A stretch of 64,000 bases of DNA from Prunella strophiata (lineage: Eukaryota > Chordata > Aves > Passeriformes > Prunellidae). The position numbers and the translations under genes are program-made. Every line of letters begins with the position of its first letter. Within the stretch, counting starts at the first letter, position 1. The stretch spans positions 2,460,001 to 2,524,000 of the forward strand of contig JAZBQD010000014.1 in NCBI GenBank assembly GCA_036583965.1, given 5' to 3'. The notes under the pieces were generated by a model. The model saw nothing but the letters and a program-made list of their open reading frames with translations. It was not told the origin of the DNA and made no database searches. Shown in pieces: positions 38,513-50,509 of the stretch.

Positions 38513-39050
38513 AACCAAAAATACCCCAACATTTTTTATGCAGGTGTTCATCTATGCATATGACTGATTTTTAGTGGCCACTGGGAGCATTGCATGTGAG
38601 ATGATGATACTCTTACAAGTTTCCAGTCCAAAGGAGAGAAAGGGAGCAGCAGGAAACATAACAAATGAAAGGGAAGCTCCAAGCTAGAGCAGAGCAAAAG
38701 AGTCAATAAACAGCACTTCCAAACCAGCAAACACCTGTCTGCTACCAAAGCTCTGTTGCAATAGCATTTTCAGAGGAGAAAGCAAGAAGGCAAATTTAGA
38801 GATCTATCAGCTGTGTTTATCCAGCCTTTAAAGCATTAAAACCTTTCCATTTACAAGCTCAAAACCAAGACAGCCTTCTTCCCTGGCCTGTGTGTTCAGC
38901 TAGTCCTGAGCAGAGCTCTTTGGTGTATGTATGGGCTGTGATGCCTTGCACTTTCTTTTGGCTTTGCTCTTGGCTCCACCTGTGCTGCTTTATGGTTTTA
39001 AAAGAGGCATCAAGTGATTGCACTTAGCTTTAAAATAAACCTAAAAATCT
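38509..39050. other. Non-coding spacer
   Basis: Unique-looking sequence without a supported gene; the small minus frame at 38548-38748 has no recognisable domain. Confidence 0.55.
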
Positions 39051-39205
39051 ATTTAAAAATATATTTATATATAATATATTGATATATAATTATATTTATT
39101 ATATATTATATGTGATTACATATTGTTGCATGTTACATCATTATATTGCATATGATTATATATTATTGATATATAATATGTGACCATATATATTATATAT
39201 TTTCT
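39051..39205. repeat. AT-only island, TATA-type low complexity
   Basis: About 155 bp made almost wholly of TATAT, ATTATAT and TGATTATAT words. There are only scattered C and G bases. Such sequence melts easily and often varies in length. No gene. Confidence 0.85.
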
Positions 39206-39215
39206 ATTGAAAAAT

Positions 39216-39252
39216 ATAAACAGTTTGTTTACATTTAAAACAAACTGTTTAT
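39216..39252. repeat. Hairpin-forming inverted repeat, 15-bp perfect arms
   Basis: ATAAACAGTTTGTTT (39216-39230), a 7-nt spacer (39231-39237), then the exact reverse complement AAACAAACTGTTTAT (39238-39252). It lies at the right edge of the AT-only island. A second, weaker inverted repeat AAACCAA/TTGGTTT follows at about 39266-39286. No poly-T run marks it as an RNA polymerase III terminator. Confidence 0.85.
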
Positions 39253-39286
39253 TTGTTTATATATAAACCAAGTTTAGCTTGGTTTC

Positions 39287-42200
39287 ACCAAGTTTTGGCT
39301 CTGCAGGACTAGGAAAAGAAACCATGATGTATTCAAAACCATCCACAGGTGATGCAGAGTGTACATGACAGATGTGCTGAATAAATTGGTCATTTATAAA
39401 GCTGAAATTTCCTTCTGCTTTAGGTGTAAGTGGCTTGTTAACCCCTCAGAGAGAGACACAGCCTGCATGCCCTGCAAGTAAAAGAATTGTGAACAAGCTG
39501 GTTTGCACCCAGGAGTGGAAGAAAGGGGGGAAGGAGCTATGGACATTATTTTAATTAAGGTTTTTGATCACACATCAAAAAGCAATCTGAGTATTTTGAG
39601 GGCACTAATTTAGGACTTTGAGGGAAATATTCCTGCCTATCTATATACTGGTTTTACAGCACAAAACACGAAGTTGCAGTCTTGTTTTGCTTCTGAAGTC
39701 ATTTCCAACCCTTTTTGATTCTGTCAAATCTTTTTGGCTTCTGCCCCTTGGTGTGGCTGTACCAGTTTCTCCCTGAGTTGTTGGCATTTGGGGAGCTGCT
39801 GTTGTATCCTAAAAGGTTTTGTTGGGTTTGTTTTGGGGTTGGGAGGGGAGGCAGGGTGACAAGGCATCACTATTTTAGTTCCTTTCTGTGCAGTGAAAGA
39901 GGCTCCCATTTCCCATGGGCTGTGCAAGGATGGCAGATCCTTGATCTGCTTTCAGGGTACTGAGGCTGCACCTCCAGCCACAGCCCTTTAATGAAAGGCA
40001 GGAGGTGATAATGGAGTGAGTCAGGCAGCCCACAGTGTGTGGAGTCTGGGCACAGCCTGCTCCTGAGGTTCCATGGAATAATTCCTGCTCCCAAGGACAC
40101 ACTGGGGGATGAGGATGCTCTCAGCACCTTCTGAGTTTTCCCTGTGGTACCAGAGTGCCAATCCTCAGCCATGCCTTGTTTAGAAAGTGGCACTGATCAG
40201 GTCTTGCAGACTTTTGGAGCTTTTGTTTGCTGGGTTTTTCTGGGGGAGTTGTTTGTTGTTGTTTTTAAATTTCTCTGCCCCTTTGGTGATTTTTAGAGCA
40301 GCTGCTTATGCACCTGTGGAGGAAGAGCAGGAAAGTGGTGAGTGGGCTGTGCTTAAAACTCTGCAGAGTGTTTTAGGAGCTTTAGAGCAAAAGGCAATAT
40401 TGATAAAGATCATGGAAAGAAACTTTAATAATGAAAATTTAACCAATTTAATGCTGCTGCAATGTGCCTCTAAACTGGCAGAAGGTTTTCTTTAAGTACA
40501 AGAAAGTGAATAATTTTGCTTTGATTATTATTTATTCAGAAGGGGGGATTTTTTCTTTGCTTTTTTGGTGTGCTCTTTGGTAGAGGATGTTGTATGCTTG
40601 GGTGTTTTGTGTCAGGGGAGCAGTGTTTTTGTTCACTTTTTGTTTAGAAGAGTGGAAATACAAGAAAACCAGCAGGCAAAGAGCAGTGTTTGAGTGTGTC
40701 TTTGATTTCCATGCCCCTCATCCACTTAAGGAACTTTTTTTCTCTATTTAAGGTCTCTTCCTTGAGCTTAAGGGTTGGCTCCAAGATTAAAAAAAAAAAA
40801 AAAAAAGCCACTGATTATCAAAAGGCTTCTTGGAGAGTCATGCGAGTCATGCTAAGAGAGTTTATGAGCAGTTTCTGGCTGGCTCACTACCAGAAGTTAC
40901 TTGTACTGAGAGGCAGTAAAGGGGGAAAGTGATCAACATTTGTGCCCATTTCTCTAAGTCATTTGTTAGGTGACAGAGATTGCTAGGCTTGACTGAAATT
41001 TCTCTGCAAATAACTACAGGACCAAGTTCTGCAATAAAATAGGCTGGCATGAATCTCTGGAAAGGCTGCTGATGTCCAACAGTGCCAATAAGCTGCACTT
41101 CATGTGGCCTTACACACAGTTTACAATAGCAAATAATCTGTGCTTCAAGCTTTACACTTGTGTATCTCTCTCATAAATTGTTTGTAAAAGATGCTGGATT
41201 AACCAAGACACCTTGTGTAAATTAAGCAAAGGACTGCTCTGCAGTTGTGTAGCCTTAACTGGCACAAAAGCTACTGAAAAACCAGCTGCTAAATTATTGT
41301 CCAGATTATCAGTCTCCCCAAGAGAAGATTGTGCCAATAGTGCTGCCCTTAGATTTGTTAATTGCTTTTAATTTTTTCACAGGGAAGGCAGATACTTTTA
41401 GCCATGTCAAAGCAGTGATTTCTTGAAATAATCATTGTGCAAAGGTTTATCTGAAGGATATAATGCAATTTGCCTAAGTATGAGTATGTAACAAGTAAAA
41501 TGGGAACATCTATCACTGGTATGCAGTATGCCCAAACTAACTGTGAGAGTCATTGATTTTAATTGTTTGATCTCTCAGCCTTATTTTTCTGACAGGTGGG
41601 TTTTCTGTGCTGATTTAAGATGGGCTTACAGCCAGATGTGGGACACAGAAAGCCACAATGATTTGGGTAGTTTCAGACATGATTCCACCCTATCAGTTTT
41701 TCAATACTTAGATCCCAGCTCTCATTTCTAAAAGAAAACTTGGCATTGTGTGTGACCCAGCATGGCAGAGCCACAGCCATGATTTCCATCCTGCTGCACT
41801 GGGTGGCTGATGGCAGCTCCCAGTCTGAGCTCCCTTCCATCTGCTCTCTGTAATTTTACTCAAGGCAATGCACATTGATAATCTTCATTGAGCACTTTAA
41901 CCTGGTCTTGGGAAGAGGTGGAAAGATGCCAGCAGGTGGTGGGGGAGGACAGAGGCACCTGGCCCATCCTGACTGCACAGAAAGGCTTTGAGGGCAGATA
42001 TAAAACAGAGATGTGTGTGTGAAGCCACTCCATCAGCAAAGCTGCTGGAGATGCAGCAGATGTGGAGGTTCTGAGGCTTCCATGAAACTTTCCACCCATC
42101 AAGATTCTCCTCTTCTACAGCAGGGGAGAGGGAGTGGTTTGAAAGGGTGGGCTCTTCATTCTTCCACAAATTTAATGAGCTAACAAGGTCCAGCACGGTG

Positions 42201-43699
42201 CCTAAAGCATCTGTGAGAAGAGGCAAGCACTGGGTTGGCTGAAATAATTTCTCTGCCTGGCCTTGCATATCCTAACTCTCCCAAATAATCTTCTTCAACT
42301 ACCAACCAAATAATTTCTTTCAGCTTCTCTAGAAGGAACTGTCTGCTTTGTGCTCTAAAGAGCCTCTGGATTATCCCAGCTGCTTTTACACTTCTGTCAG
42401 GCACCTTCCCTAAGCTTCCCCACTTGGTGCCATCCCTTCAGTGCCATCAATGGCCACTCTGCCCATGCTCTTTCTGGTTTTTAGCTCTGACAGCCTTCAT
42501 GCATTGAGACTGCACAGCCACCAAGTGGTGTTTGGGATTTGGGATGGGACTAGGGAGCAGCTCTGCATCTTCTTGGATGAAATTGCCCCATGGAAGGCTC
42601 TGCCAAGGCTTGAGTTCTGCAGCAGGAGCTGCTCCTTGTGCTTGGCCCAGGGCAGACACAACATTCTGCCTGCAACTCTCTCAATGGCCAAGGCCTAAAT
42701 GCTGCTTTCTAAAGAGTGTGTTTACTTTATGCAAACCTAAGACATTTGAAAAACTTGATTTTAATCAATAAGTTAAAGGTTAGCTAGGTATTTTAGGGGA
42801 TACAAGAATGGTTTACTTTATCCTACCTTTAAATGTTAAGGTTAGTTGGTAGAGCAAAGACAGTGCAGAAATTAATGGAGTGTATATATAAAATGGGAAT
42901 GGTGTCAGAGCCAATTTTCTTAAGCATTGTGAGGACTACTGACGTAAAACAAAATAATATTTTTTCATTGTTGTGTTCCTATGAGTGCCTGTGAACTTGT
43001 TGGAAAGTCAGAGATGAAGTTTAGGGTATTTTTGGGGGGTATGTACAAAGAATAGGTGCAGATTGTCATTTTCATGTCTATAAATCACTTCAATAGTCTT
43101 GACCCGGTGAAGTTTATTGAATCTAGTGCTATCTTTCATGTAAAATACCATGCCTGTAGTCTACAGCTTTTAAGGATCTATTTTCTTCCTCCACTGTATA
43201 TTGTAGAATTCTATCCTTTCCTAATATGGTGTTTGAGAGATGTTTTAAAAATAAATCATATTGACATTTGGATTTAATTATAAATTTCAAAGATAGGAAC
43301 ACATAGTTTATACAATATTTCAGCACGATGTTCATCTGAGCAGTACACTATGAAAACTTTTTATTAAATTTACTTTACTCAAGGAGCCCAAGCACTTAGG
43401 TTTTTGGGAATTTGTATATTGATATGGAGACAGATCAAAACAGCTGTCAGCTGAAATCAACAGCTGGCTCTTCTGTGCAGAAATAAACCTGTGGGATCAT
43501 CATAAGTTACTCAAGCCATGGAGTGAATGCAAATTAGCTTTTCTTCACCATTTAGTAGAAAGTTTTGTAAAAGAACAACTACAGAGAGCAGTTGAAGCAC
43601 TGCTGGATTTGAGGACAGCCAAAAACACAGGGGCTGGATCAGCAGTCTATTAGCTATAGCTAATTAATATATTAGCTGTGCTTCCTTCCCTTTTCTGGG
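39287..43699. other. Non-coding, mostly single-copy DNA with one weak exon-like frame
   Basis: No supported gene. The one place that looks exon-like is 40297-40495 on plus. A pyrimidine-rich stretch ending TTTTTAG (AG at 40295-40296) precedes an open frame that runs to a stop at 40493-40495, and a GTGAGT donor-like site lies at 40338. The predicted C-terminal part looks helical and acidic/hydrophobic, but I recognise no family. An A18 run is at 40788-40805. The remaining frames (up to 123 codons) overlap on both strands. Confidence 0.5.
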
Positions 43700-44107
43700 A
43701 CTGCAAAGCCAAGTCTGCAGGGCCACGTTCAGCCTGGGGCTCCCCAGCTCCAGCCTGACATGGAGCTCCTGGTTTGGATCTCAAGGTGCTGGATGGAGCA
43801 GCTGAGAGCTGGATTTTCCTGGTGGGATGATGAGGAGAAGAAGAATCCAGGCTCTTTTCAGGGGTGTGTGATGGAAGGGTAGAAGCAGTGAGCCCAATAA
43901 TGTTGAGAACATTGGAAGCTCCAATTTGGCACAAGAAGAAACTTTTGGGGGATGGTTAGACACTGCTACAGGGACCTGTAGAGGTTATAAACTCTCAATT
44001 CCTGGCAATAGACAAAACTTGACAGAACAAGGGCCTGAGGAATCTGCTGTAGCTTGGAGCAGCAGGTTGGATTTGGTGGCCTCCAGGCACCCCTTGGCAG
44101 CTGCATG
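43700..44107 (+). mobile_element. Old, degraded CR1 LINE fragment
   Basis: Scattered blocks align in order with the CR1 3' part: TTCAGCCTGGGGCTCCCCAG, GACATGGAGCTCCTGG, CCAGGCTCTTTTCAGGGG, a CAAAACTTGACAGAACAAGG block, and AGCAGCAGGTTGGATTTGGTGGCCTCCAG near the 3' end (the usual GGTTGGACTAGATGACCTCCAG region; shown blocks are separate words). Spacing implies internal deletions. It is clearly older than the copy at 35041-35840 and probably belongs to another CR1 subfamily. No coding potential remains. The edges are approximate. Confidence 0.65.
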
Positions 44108-46010
44108 ATTTTCTGCTTTTCAGCAAGCAATGGAATAAAAATGAAAACCAACAACTAAAGCTCAGATCATTAAGAGTTTACAAAGACACATTAGTGGATG
44201 TCATTCTAAGAGTTTCCACAGCCAAGTATTTCTGGTTTTGCACTGAAGAGTGTGCCTCCCAAAAACTGAGTGGGTGCTATGGTGAGCTGGTCCAGGGTAT
44301 CCTACAAATACTGTACAATGCAGCGTGTTCCTGATGCTCAAAATTCTTAATTCATGAAGTGTATTTTGCTTACTAGCCACCAGTTAAAACATTTTTTATT
44401 GTTTTATTTCTCCCACCTTCTCAAGCTCCTTTATACTTCAACTTTTTCATCTCTTCACAGACTGGCTCACCCTTTTTATAATGTTGTACACTCCGAGCAC
44501 GCTTCTTCATGCAAAAGATTGCAATAAATTCAATAAAATTTCTGTTTAAGTCTACCAAAATGATCTATAAGACCCTTGTGTCATATCTCCCAAAATACAC
44601 TGACGTATGGGAATCTTCCAAAACTTTAGTCTCCAGGGTGGCTTTAATGACTTCCTGGATGTAATCCAATGTCTTGCAGGGCTCTGAAGGATATTTTGTA
44701 TTTTGTCTTCCTAATGTTACTGCTTCTAATATTTAGCAACAGTTCAGAACCTAAAATACAGATGAATAAAAATATCCAAAAGAGAGAAGAAAAATGGGAA
44801 TGGTGAAATAGAATATTCCATCACCACTTTCTTGGAAGAAATTGTTGAGACTGAGGAAGTAAGAGATTGCTTGAGGCATGGAATCAGGCAGCTGGACAGG
44901 GTGGATGGGGAACAGCTGGAAGTGCAGGTAGTGCTGGAAGTGCAGGTCATAATGCAGCATATGTGGAGAAAATCCAATTTTTCTATTAGCTAGTGAAATT
45001 AATTAGGACAATTGGTTTCTTTTCAGGGCTGCTTATGTTTTACTTTAATAATTTCTGTAGTGATCACAAAAATTTCAAAACACAAAAACTTCAAAATACA
45101 AAAAAGTAGTAGAAACATCTACCATTGCACGAATAAATTTCTTTCTCTCTGTTGTTTATCTTGCAATCCTTTGAAAAATCTTAACCCAGTTGAAGCCTTC
45201 TTTAACCCAAAATTTTCAGAAGAACAAACAATAGCTGGGTATGTGGTGTGATGGTTTCCATTCAGTGTGACTCTCCATTTTTGTCTGTTTGCCTGGAAAG
45301 ACAGGTCAGTGCAGGATAAGAGTGAAAATGAAACAAAAGAACTGAAACCACTGTTAACAGGAATACAGAGGTTGAAGGGGCAGAGCAGACTGAGCGTGCT
45401 TTGGGTGCTCTTCCAAAAAGGATGACAAATGGATGCACCTCACCCTGGCCAGCCTTTTCAAAAATTCACTATAGAATTTGGGTGGGAAAGCAAAGCAAAG
45501 TTTATTTTAACTTTGAGAAGAAAGAAGAGTGTGTCTTCTGGCTGCCAAAGTGGTGTTCTCTTTGGTACTTGGTGTGCAGGCATTTGCAAGGTTTTAGCTG
45601 CCTCCTATCTCCCAGCTCCTTTGGCAGGAATACACTGCACTGCCAAGAGCCACTTTAAAATCCATTAAACAGAAGTAAAACTGTCGAGCCCGTTTCTTCC
45701 GCCTCTGTCTGTTCCGTAAGAAGCAAGAAAAAACACCTTTGTTTTTAAAACACTCCCTTGCTTCCTTTGTTGCTAAGATGTTTTTGCTGTAGCTGAGCAG
45801 CTCTGCTGCTGTTACAGCCCTGTGTTTCAGTTCCTGCAGTGGAAAACCCTGAACAGAATAATCAGGACCAACTCGTTTGGGTTGAGTGCAGCAAGCTTGG
45901 AGTCCACGTTTCAGACCCAAAAGGATTGTTTGAAGGACTCTGCATCTGCTCCATCTGGAAAGCTGCAATAACTTGAGCCTTCCTTCCACTCTCCTTTTCT
46001 TTTTTAAATT
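44108..46010. other. Non-coding, mostly single-copy DNA
   Basis: No supported gene. An 18-bp near-duplication (GCTGGAAGTGCAGGT in both copies) lies at 44915-44950. A small CpG cluster is at 45685-45716 (four CpG in about 32 bp), inside a 131-codon minus frame (45594-45989) whose product I do not recognise. That frame has K/R-rich and hydrophobic parts but no family motif, and overlaps comparable plus frames. Confidence 0.5.
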
Positions 46011-46107
46011 TCTTTCTTCCTCTTCTTTCTTCCTCGTCTTTCTTCCTCGTCTTTCTTCCTCGTCTTTCTTCCTCGTCTTTCTTCCTCGCTTCTCCTCGTC
46101 TTTCCTT
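46011..46107. repeat. 13-bp polypyrimidine tandem repeat (CTTTCTTCCTCGT)n
   Basis: About five to six near-exact units of CTTTCTTCCTCGT, ending in decayed units before the purine array. The CG in each unit makes this one of the few CpG-dense spots of the window. The plus strand is nearly all pyrimidine, the opposite of the adjoining array. Confidence 0.9.
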
Positions 46108-46109
46108 CA

Positions 46110-46608
46110 GGGGAGGGGGGGAAAAAAGGGGAGGGGGGGAAAAAAGGGGAGGGGGGGAAAAAAGGGGAGGGGGGGAAAAAAGGGGAGGGGGGGAAAAAAG
46201 GGGAGGGGGGGAAAAAAGGGGAGGGGGGGAAAAAAGGGGAGGGGGGGAAAAAAGGGGAGGGGGGGAAAAAAGGGGAGGGGGGGAAAAAAGGGGAGGGGGG
46301 GAAAAAAGGGGAGGGGGGGAAAAAAGGGGAGGGGGGGAAAAAAGGGGAGGGGGGGAAAAAAGGGGAGGGGGGGAAAAAAGGGGAGGGGGGGAAAAAAGGG
46401 GAGGGGGGGAAAAAAGGGGAGGGGGGGAAAAAAGGGGAGGGGGGGAAAAAAGGGGAGGGGGGGAAAAAAGGGGAGGGGGGGAAAAAAGGGGAGGGGGGGA
46501 AAAAAGGGGAGGGGGGGAAAAAAGGGGAGGGGGGGAAAAAAGGGGAGGGGGGGAAAAAAGGGGAGGGGGGGAAAAAAGGGGAGGGGGGGAAAAAAGGGGA
46601 GGGGGGGA
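46110..46608. repeat. Perfect 18-bp purine array, 27 full copies
   Basis: The unit is GGGGAGGGGGGGAAAAAA. It repeats without any substitution or indel from 46110 to 46595 (27 x 18 bp) and ends in a partial unit at 46596-46608. The plus strand is 100% purine for 499 bp. Because 18 is a multiple of three, every frame stays open: plus reads a hexapeptide GRGGKK over and over (inside the 357-codon frame 45973-47046) and minus reads FFPPSP (46004-46699). I regard both as artefacts, since the flanking parts of these frames are low complexity too. The G-runs can form G-quadruplexes, and the tract can form triplex (H-) DNA. Confidence 0.97.
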
Positions 46609-46610
46609 GC

Positions 46611-46898
46611 GTTTTTTCTTTTTTTTCTTTTTTTTCCTTTATTCTTTTATTTTTTTTTTCTCTTTCTTCCCTTTTCTTCCCCTTTATATTCTTTTTCAAA
46701 ATTTTTTTTCTTCCCCTTTTTCCCCTTTTTCCCCCTTTCTCCCCTTTCTTCCCCTTCTTCCCCTTTCTCCCCTTTCTCCCCTTTCTTCCCCTTTCTTCCC
46801 CTTCTTCCCCCTTTCTCCCCTTTTCTTCCCCTTCTTCTCCCCTTTCTTCCCCTTTTCTTTTCTTCCCCTTTTCTTCCCCTTTTCTTTTCTTCCCCTTT

Positions 46899-46934
<36 letters not shown>

Positions 46935-47025
46935 TTTTTTTTTTGTTATTGTTTTTTTGAGCATTTTTGGTTTCTTTTCTTTTTTTCTTCTTTCTTTTTT
47001 TTCTTCTTTCTACTTTTGCTGGTTT
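46611..47025. repeat. Polypyrimidine tract (TTTTCTTCCCC)n with T33 run
   Basis: The plus strand switches abruptly back to pyrimidine. Degenerate TTTTCTTCCCC / TTTCTCCCC units cover about 46665-46900, followed by T33 at 46901-46933 and T/C/G low complexity to about 47025. K/G/E/R-rich minus frames (46647-46964, 46696-47034) are composition artefacts. Confidence 0.9.
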
Positions 47026-50000
47026 CCTACACACTCCTTGATATAATTCCCATGCTTAGGAATGCCAGCTCTGTTGAAGCTGCACCCTTTTCTCTTGCAA
47101 AGCACAGCCTCCACTCCTCTCTCTGATGCTGTACACACAGAGCATGGCTGGGATTTTGCAAGCACAAAAGAGCTGTGAGAGTAGCAGAGTTTTGAGACCA
47201 GGAGTCTCTCCAGAGCTTCCCTAGGACAGATTTTCAGTCATGGCTTCCAAAACTGTGAATTTCTGCAGTTCATGGAGTGCTGAGTCAACTAAAATGGCTG
47301 GTACTGATCCCAGCAGGAGCAGATTTCAATTTCTGAGGGGTTTTTACTCTCCATATCACAGCAGTTAAGCTTCTGTACTATAGGAAACTCTCTTTTCCCT
47401 AAGACACTATATTTCAGAAACAGGCAAGGAGTTTTTTTTTCCTCAGGAAGTTGTTTGCAGCTCTGCATTCCCAGGCCTTTGATTTGTGTGGGATATCTGT
47501 TGCATGTAAATTACAGAGCAGCTGCTCCAATTCCCACTGCCTTGTTCCTCTTCACATCTCGTTAAGGACAGAGGAAACACAAAATTCATTGTTAATCTAA
47601 TTAAATTAATTAAATTCTAACCAGTCTAATTAAATACTTATTAGTCAAATAACAATGCTGCTAATACTTCTGCTTGCAATTATATGCAGTTAATGTACAA
47701 ACAAACTCTGTGGTATTTATCCTTTTCTTGCATGCTACCTTTACCCTTTCACTGCCCCTCTGGGTCCAAGGCTTTTAAATTTCAGTTTGGCAAAGTTGCA
47801 GGGCTTGGCAAATGATTAGCATCCCAAGCCCTTTACCAGGAGGAAGAGGAGGATGCAAATTGTTGTTTCTTCCTTTTTTTCCAGTTTCCATATGTGGTCC
47901 ATTTAATATTTGTCAACATTCTCTATAGCTTATTTTTTACTTCATTGATCTGCAGGTTTCACGTTGCATTCAAATTCACCACATCTGTTCTGTATGGATT
48001 AAGTACTTGTTCTTTTTTTACCCCTAAAATAATGTTTGCCCAGTCCTTTAACTGGTTGTGGTAGAGTGGTTTACAGCCCTGGAATCATCCTGTGCCTGCC
48101 ACATTTGCTGTAACTGACTCAAGATCATTTTAGCCAAAGGCCCAGAGGCTTTTTCTCTGTATTTCCACCTGGGAAGAGTGGAACTCTGAGGGGAGGCCAT
48201 TTCATTGTAGTCTAACAGGCATGGCCATACACTTCAATGTAGTGTTTGGTGTGTTTGGCATGCTTGCAGGGAGAGGTGAAGGTAAAGGAGATGCCCAGGT
48301 GGCATCTGTCAAGTAATACCTAATTCCCCCCTTCTGCATGGAGACACCATCCTTTATTTTTTCCTCTTTTCCCCCCACTTTTACTTTTTCTGTGATGCTG
48401 CTATTCACAGAATCTGTTCTGCTCCAAAAGCTATTAAGTGCTTGCTGATAGGACAGTGGACTTCAAAGAGGGTTCTTCCTGGACTCCTCAGGGTTTGCAA
48501 AGGAAATATTTGGAGCAGATTGTAAGTTTGGGACAGCCAGAGGAGCTATCAAAATTGCCACTACATTTGGAAGTAAGCTTCTTAAGTAAAATCCTTCCCA
48601 ACAAGGGTACCTCTTTATGTTTATATAGCTCTCAGTGTTACAGGTAATAAACTGTCCTTCACTAGGACACAAGGTGAGCTTCTCTCTGAAAAACATATTC
48701 ATTATTATGACTAATATGATTAATTTTTATTTATGAACACAGTCAAAAGGGCATGTTGTGTCATGAGAGAGGTGGATATGACCCTTCTTTGACTTAGCTT
48801 GTCTCTTATACCCTCCACATACAAGCAGGACCAAATTCATAAATCAGGCAGTGGCATTAAGGTGCTGTCATGCTGGGCCAGCCCAGCACAAGCACTTGTG
48901 CCTTGCAATTAGAAAAGTGGATTTTTACCCTGTTTCTACCTGGTTTCTTTTTAATGTTTTAATTTTTGGCTTTTGATCTATATATTGTGATAATGACAGC
49001 AGCCTGAAAAGTAGCAGCATTTCTTCCAGGTGCTGGAAAACTCATGCAGGCTTTCTTAGTCTATTGTGTTTATGGAGCACTTTGAAATAAGAATTGTCTA
49101 AGAATGCCTCCAAGAATGATTCTTTTTATGAAATATATTTATTAGGAGCCTGGAAATGTCTTCTCTTGAGGAATAAGTCAACCAGCAGAGAGACAGTTGT
49201 GTGAAGAAGTGAAGAACAGATACCTGTCTGTAAACCTGGTGCCATGATTCAGTAGAAAAAGATGGCTCTGCTGAGGATTGAATTAATCACATATTTCATG
49301 TTTTGACACTAAGGCATCTAGACAAAGGATGGAAAAATTGGGAAATGGTGTGCATGTTCAAATCAGCCCTACTTAGCTTTTATTAGCAGTGTGAGACTGG
49401 CATGTGACAGGTTATGAGGAATTAGAGAGCACTGAAAGACCTTTTGGATGGTAACTTCAAACAGTCTCTTTTCTCTTTGGTTATCAGCCCATTTAGGTGT
49501 TTTACAAATAGCAAAGATAGATTGCCAGATACTTTCAATGGGAAAGAGCAGGGCAGGACAGGGAAGCAGTAAGTTAGATGAGATACCAATCATATTTCCA
49601 TCAACAGAAATTTACTCATAAGAGCCTCCTTTATACTAGAATACATTGTTTGGAATTTTGTTAAAAAATTAAACAGCATGTCTAGCATTTCCGCAGCTTT
49701 AACTTGCTGGCTTGATTTCTGATGGACATTCTATCAATAAAACATATATTTCAAAGCTTGATTCTCAGAAGAGCCTATGGGCAGTTTTGGTGGGATAGTG
49801 TTTTTCAGTGCAGTCATATTAATTTGCCAGCTGAACAAAGCTTTTGCAAGCAAAGCAATGAGTAAGAAGTGTGCTTTGAGCTGGCAAGTCAGAATGAGGC
49901 ACCTTGTGAAAACAAACATGCAAAAGAAAAAGCTCTCTGCAAAATGCAAAGCTAAATTGATGCCAAGATTGCTGCTCTGAATAGCAGTGTACAGCAGCAC

Positions 50001-50509
50001 AGTGAGATTTCAGTCAATTCACCACCTGTGAGTAATCCTCTAAATAAAGGTGTGAATTTCATAGTAAATCCTCCTGCAAGGCTTTCTAAGCCCTGAGCAT
50101 TAACAGGAAAATAGACAGTGCACAATTCAGTATGATCTATGGGGAAGAAGGAAGGTTAGAAGATAATCCCTCTGCCACTTTCTTGTCACACAGGCTACTT
50201 GTATTTGCATAAAAGAACCAGTTTCTTTTCTGCTGCATTTACTTCCACAATCCAGAGTGCATCACAGGCACTGGAGGGCAGGCCTTAACTAGACACTGGG
50301 GAAAAGGACAGTCCTCTCTGGAAAAGCCTTCCAGCCCTTTATTACTCAATTCTGGTGTCAGGGGTGGAGGCTCACAGTATTTCAGGAGCAGCAGAGCCAA
50401 GAGAGGCAGAAGGTGGGCACGTCCTGCAGTGACTGCTGACAGACTGCTTCAGCACAGCGACAGAAGAGCACACCCCAGTGACATTTCTCTATTTGACACA
50501 TGCATGGTA
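47026..50509. other. Non-coding, mostly single-copy DNA
   Basis: No supported gene. A TAAT-rich patch (TTAATTAA-type words) lies at about 47587-47650. Frames are under 90 codons with no recognised domain. Confidence 0.55.

Noticed and set aside
46004..46699. 231-codon minus frame with an FFPPSP repeat, resembling a proline-rich protein
   Set aside because: It is the antisense reading of the same perfect array, with K/E/R-rich low-complexity ends; no signal, splice or domain evidence.
45973..47046. 357-codon plus frame with a GRGGKK repeat
   Set aside because: It stays open only because the 18-bp unit is a multiple of three and lacks stops; the flanking parts are pyrimidine low complexity and the opposite strand is equally open.
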